Positions 61,027 to 64,000 of a stretch of DNA of 64,000 bases are shown piece after piece. The first letter of the stretch is position 1. Every line of letters starts with the position of its first letter. The stretch lies in contig NZ_CP127295.1 of NCBI RefSeq assembly GCF_030285665.1, positions 1,240,001-1,304,000 on the forward strand, in the 5' to 3' direction. Below the pieces are notes generated by a model. It had not been told where the DNA came from and searched no databases. It was given only the letters and a program-made list of their open reading frames with translations. The stretch comes from Amycolatopsis mongoliensis (GTDB lineage: Bacteria; Actinomycetota; Actinomycetes; Mycobacteriales; Pseudonocardiaceae). A program made the translations under genes and the position numbers.

Positions 61027-61691
61027 GCGACGATCGTGGCATACCCGCCCCAGGATCGTCGCGCGAGCACGACGAGCCGCAGCGAAAGCAGCACCCAGGC
61101 GACCATCAGCAGGACGCACGGGACACTCAGGAACAGCCGCGAGACGTCGACGAACCCGGTCGCGGAGATCAGCAGCCCGACCGAGGCGAGGTTGACGCCG
61201 ACGGCCAGGGCGATCAGCACCCCGCAGAACCGGGCGAGCCCGGCGCCGTCCAGCCGCCGGCTCAGCCAGCGGATGCCGAGCAGCGCGAGCACGCCGATCA
61301 CCGGCACGACGAACACCGCGCCGTGGGCGGCGTGCGTGACGATCTTGTACCACTCGGGCGTCGGCGTGGAGAGCTTCGTCCACTCGCCGAAGGTGAGGAT
61401 CCGCGCGTAGTCCCACGCGACCTGCATCGCCGGGACGCCGATGACGAGCTTCCACAGCGTCCGGACGCCGCTGAGCATGCCGAGCTCGGCCTGGTAGTCG
61501 CGGGCGACGACGGCCGCCGGGCCGAAGTCGGCGACCGCGCGGCGCTCGGCGTCCTCGTCGCTCCAGCCGCCCGCGCGGTAGGCGTCGGCGGCGTCGTGCA
61601 GGCCGTCGCGCGCCTCTTCCAGCAGGTCGGCCTTGAAGCGGCCGCAGCCGTGCAGCCTGCGGTCCAGATCCCCCAGGTACTCGTCGATCAT
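61023..61691 (-). CDS. Permease-prefix-type membrane protein
   Basis: 222 residues. An N-terminal helical prefix domain (IDEYLGDLDRRLHGCGRFKADLLEEARDGLHDAADAY) as found before PadR-regulated ABC permeases or DUF1700 proteins, then four spans (e.g. VVPVIGVLALLGIRWLS, FCGVLIALAVGVNLASVGLL). ATGA overlap with the PadR gene. Typically PadR proteins control the adjacent membrane gene; substrate unknown. Confidence 0.8.
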   Translation of the reverse strand: MIDEYLGDLDRRLHGCGRFKADLLEEARDGLHDAADAYRAGGWSDEDAERRAVADFGPAAVVARDYQAELGMLSGVRTLWKLVIGVPAMQVAWDYARILTFGEWTKLSTPTPEWYKIVTHAAHGAVFVVPVIGVLALLGIRWLSRRLDGAGLARFCGVLIALAVGVNLASVGLLISATGFVDVSRLFLSVPCVLLMVAWVLLSLRLVVLARRSWGGYATIVA

Positions 61692-62005
61692 GTGCCCAGC
61701 ACTCCCCCGATGACCGTGGTGAACTCCCGCCACTCCGTGCGCTCGGCGGCCAGGGCCTGCTCGCCGGAGCGGGTGAGCCGGTAGGTGCGGCGCTTGCGGC
61801 CGGACACGACGTCCCATTCGCTGGCCAGCCAGCCGGCCCGCTCCAGCCGGCGCAGCGCCGGGTAGACGGTGCCGGTCGGCAGGTCGAGCGCGCCGTCGCT
61901 GCGCAGCTGGAGCGCCTCGATGATCGCGTAGCCGTGCAGTTTCCGGCCGTCGAGCACGGCCAGCAGCAACGCGTCGAGGTGCCCGCGCAAGGTGTCCGCC
62001 TTCAT
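61688..62005 (-). CDS. PadR family regulator
   Basis: 105 residues from ATG 62005. Winged-helix PadR pattern: LDALLLAVLDGRKLHGYAIIEAL...LPTGTVYPALRRLERAGWLASEW...RKRRTYRLTRSGEQAL. It leads the operon padR - membrane protein - DivIVA - SRPBCC - tag. Palindromes in the 140-base gap to cydA are possible operators. Confidence 0.9.
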   Translation of the reverse strand: MKADTLRGHLDALLLAVLDGRKLHGYAIIEALQLRSDGALDLPTGTVYPALRRLERAGWLASEWDVVSGRKRRTYRLTRSGEQALAAERTEWREFTTVIGGVLGT

Positions 62006-62107
62006 AGGTACGCAGTCTACGCATGCCCACCGGGGGAGGCTATTCCCGGACGCCGGGGGCAGCACCCGGGGATTTCCCCGAGATGACCCGGATCTCATGG
62101 ATTTGAC

Positions 62108-62138
62108 GGCTACATGTAGCCAGACTACGTATATAGTC
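62108..62138. promoter_or_regulatory. Two palindromes overlapping the cydA promoter
   Basis: GGCTACATGTAGCC (62108-62121, perfect) and GACTACGTATATAGTC (62123-62138) lie just before cydA; a TTGACG -35-like box at 62103 overlaps the first. The position fits a repressor site for cyd, possibly bound by PadR or a redox regulator. Confidence 0.55.
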
Positions 62139-62145
62139 GATCGGC

Positions 62146-63306
62146 ATGGACGCACTCCCGGTCGCGAGACTCCAGTTCGCGACGACGACCTCGTTCCACT
62201 TCCTGTTCGTGCTGCTCACACTGGGGTTGGTCACGCTGGTGGCCGTGATGCAGACACGCTGGACGCTCGGCGGCAAGCCCGAGCTGCTGCGGATGACGCG
62301 CTTCTGGGGCCGGCTGTACGTGATCAATTACGCGCTGGGGATCGTCACCGGAATCGTGATGGAATTCCAGTTCGGGCTGACCTGGACCGGTCTCTCCGCA
62401 TTCGCCGGAGACGTCTTCGGCGCGCCGCTGGCCATTGAAACGCTGGTCGCGTTCTTCCTCGAGTCGACCTTCCTCGGCCTGTGGATCTTCGGCTTCGGGC
62501 GGCTGAACAAGTGGCTGCACCTGACCTTGATCTGGCTGGTCACGCTGACCGCCTGCGCGTCGGCACTGTTCATCATGCTGGCCAACTCGTTCCTGCAGAA
62601 CCCGGTCGGCAGCCGGCTCGAAGGTGGCACGCTGCACCTCGACGACTTCGGCGCGCTGTTCGGCAACCCCGCGCTCGCCGCGTCGCTGCCGCACGTCCTC
62701 AGCGCCGCGCTGGTGACCGGCGGGTTCTTCGTGGTCGGCGTCAGCGCGTACCACTTCCTCAAGCGCACCACCGAGGTCGAGTTCTTCCGCCGCTCGATGC
62801 GCATCGGCGTGCTCACCGCGCTCGCCGGCTCGATCCTCGTGATCAACCAGGGCTTCGCGCAGTTCGGCGAACTGAAGACGTACCAGCCGGACAAGCTGGG
62901 GGAAAGCGCGGTCGGTGCACCGCTCGGCGCGATGATCGGCCTCGGGTTCCTGATGTTCCTCTGCGCGATCCTCGGCACGCTGCTGCTGGTCCGGAACTGG
63001 ATCACCAGGACCCGGTTCCTGCACTACCTGATGGTCGCGGCGATCCCGCTGCCGTTCCTCGCGGCGATCATGGGCTGGCTGGTGCGCGAACTCGGCCGCC
63101 AGCCGTGGCTGGTCTGGGGGAAGCTGCGCACCGCCGACGCGATCGCGGACGTCCCCGCCGGCCAGATCCTGTTCTCCTTCATCGCCTTCTCGCTGCTGTT
63201 CGCCGCGCTCGCGGTCGCCGACTGGGTGCTCATGGCGCGCGTCGCCAAGCGCGGCCCGGAACCGGCCGACGAGCCCGCCGAGCTGCCCGTCCTGAGCGGA
63301 GTCTGA
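62146..63306 (+). CDS. cydA: Cytochrome bd oxidase subunit I, unusually short
   Basis: 386 residues, nine or so spans. Heme ligands are recognisable: His18 (SFHFLF), His183 (LPHVLSA) and Met263 (LGAMIGLG); the acidic channel region ETLVAFFLEST and GRQPW (317-321) are intact. It is the quinol-oxidising, heme-bearing subunit of a high-affinity terminal oxidase. His183 and Met263 are 80 residues apart, against 207 in E. coli, so the Q-loop is nearly absent. cydB follows after 3 bases. Confidence 0.93.
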   Translation: MDALPVARLQFATTTSFHFLFVLLTLGLVTLVAVMQTRWTLGGKPELLRMTRFWGRLYVINYALGIVTGIVMEFQFGLTWTGLSAFAGDVFGAPLAIETLVAFFLESTFLGLWIFGFGRLNKWLHLTLIWLVTLTACASALFIMLANSFLQNPVGSRLEGGTLHLDDFGALFGNPALAASLPHVLSAALVTGGFFVVGVSAYHFLKRTTEVEFFRRSMRIGVLTALAGSILVINQGFAQFGELKTYQPDKLGESAVGAPLGAMIGLGFLMFLCAILGTLLLVRNWITRTRFLHYLMVAAIPLPFLAAIMGWLVRELGRQPWLVWGKLRTADAIADVPAGQILFSFIAFSLLFAALAVADWVLMARVAKRGPEPADEPAELPVLSGV

Positions 63307-63309
63307 CCG

Positions 63310-64000
63310 ATGGTGACCTTCTGGTGGTGCCTGCTCGGCCTGCTGACCTGCGGGTACTTCGCGCTGGCCGGCTACGACTACGGCGTCGGCATGCTGCTGC
63401 CCGCCTTCGACTCCGACGAGCGACGGCGCCGGCAGACCCTCGGCGCGCTCGGGCCGTTCTTCCTGGCCAACGAGGTGTGGCTGGTGGCCGCGGTCGGCCT
63501 GCTCTTCGGTGCGTTCCCGCACCTGGAGGGCAGGGTGTTCGCCGGCGCGTACGTCCTGGTCGTGACGCTGCTGCTCGGCCTGGTCACGTTCACGGCGTCG
63601 ATGCAGCTGCGCAGCCGCCGCCCGGACGCCCGGCGCGGCGCCTGGACCGCGGGCATCGTCGGCGGCGCGCTGGTGACGGCGCTGTCGTGGGGCCTGTTCC
63701 TGGGCAACCTCGTGCTCGGCCTGCCCCTGGACGCCGACGGCTCGCCGTCCGGGGACGTGCTCGCGCTGTTCGACCCGTACGCGGTGCTGTGGGGGCTCGG
63801 GTTCGTCGCGTTGTTCTGCCTGCAGGGCGCGGCGTTCCTCGCCGTGCGCGCGCCGGCGGAGCTCACCGGCCGCGCGGTGCGGCTGGCACGGGCTTTCTCG
63901 GCGCCCGTGCTCGCCTTCCTCGCGATCGCCACGGGGTGGGGGTTCTTCGCCCTGGACGGCGGCACGGTTCTCGGTGCCGGCGTGGTCGTGCTGACCTTCG
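63310..64000 (+). CDS. cydB: Cytochrome bd oxidase subunit II, 3' end beyond window
   Basis: 230 residues of CydB are visible, starting ATG 63310 (MVTFWWCLLGLLTCGYFALAG). YDYGVGMLLP and LANEVWLVAAVGLLFGAFP match the family. It pairs with CydA; the rest of the cyd operon, perhaps cydCD, would be outside the window. Confidence 0.93.
   Translation, partial: MVTFWWCLLGLLTCGYFALAGYDYGVGMLLPAFDSDERRRRQTLGALGPFFLANEVWLVAAVGLLFGAFPHLEGRVFAGAYVLVVTLLLGLVTFTASMQLRSRRPDARRGAWTAGIVGGALVTALSWGLFLGNLVLGLPLDADGSPSGDVLALFDPYAVLWGLGFVALFCLQGAAFLAVRAPAELTGRAVRLARAFSAPVLAFLAIATGWGFFALDGGTVLGAGVVVLTF

Overview
The window is high-GC, densely packed actinomycete DNA with many GTG and TTG starts, four-base stop/start overlaps, and XRE/DUF397 and DUF3117/DUF3107 genes. 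Protein content and gene order point to Amycolatopsis or a close relative in the Pseudonocardiales. This is judged from memory of the families, not from a search. There is no tRNA, rRNA, CRISPR array, phage gene or transposase.

Layout. (1) 1-4240: nitrate assimilation operon read leftward (molybdenum nitrate reductase, FAD/[2Fe-2S] electron-transfer subunit, NarK transporter) with a candidate GlnR site upstream. (2) 4465-17856: a block whose order matches Mycobacterium tuberculosis Rv3205c-Rv3212 as I recall it: TIGR02569, MoeZ, DUF3152, FasR-like TetR, DUF3107, ferritin-like protein, RhlE helicase and a beta-propeller membrane protein. A small TetR/diiron-oxygenase/hydrolase/DUF4873 group is inserted in it. 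(3) 17928-26816: mixed genes: RecB-type nuclease, secreted alpha-L-rhamnosidase with a LacI-type operator, PHP and MarC, PH-domain protein, NUDIX, DUF2332, MaoC. (4) 26940-34736: CorA with an unusual leader-peptide/hairpin 5' region, a tiny membrane protein, a phosphoesterase/ParB-like pair, DHA2 efflux pump with TetR, XRE/DUF397, PspC and a lipoprotein. (5) 34775-54173: a second block matching Rv1220c-Rv1239c: LpqY-SugABC trehalose importer, Rv1234-like protein, MgtE/CBS protein, DUF1003, Mrp, TatB, HtrA, RseA, SigE, O-methyltransferase. (6) 54175-64000: MFS/LysR pair, PepA, DUF3117, enoyl-CoA hydratase, a five-gene PadR-to-Tag operon, and divergent cydAB (cut by the window edge).

Working together. 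SigE, RseA and HtrA form an envelope-stress circuit; upstream of sigE lie an ECF-type promoter and three 11-bp-period direct repeats of OmpR type. LpqY-SugABC recycles trehalose. CorA and the MgtE-like protein concern divalent cations.

The most unusual signals are non-coding: a 25-codon Pro/Ser leader peptide whose coding sequence pairs with downstream RNA before corA, and an intergenic repeat family combining DnaA-box-like motifs at fixed spacing with double palindromes whose centres are exactly 30 bp apart. There is also a degraded RibD/DHFR-like gene, a decayed chimera of tatB and its neighbour, and a CydA almost without a Q-loop.
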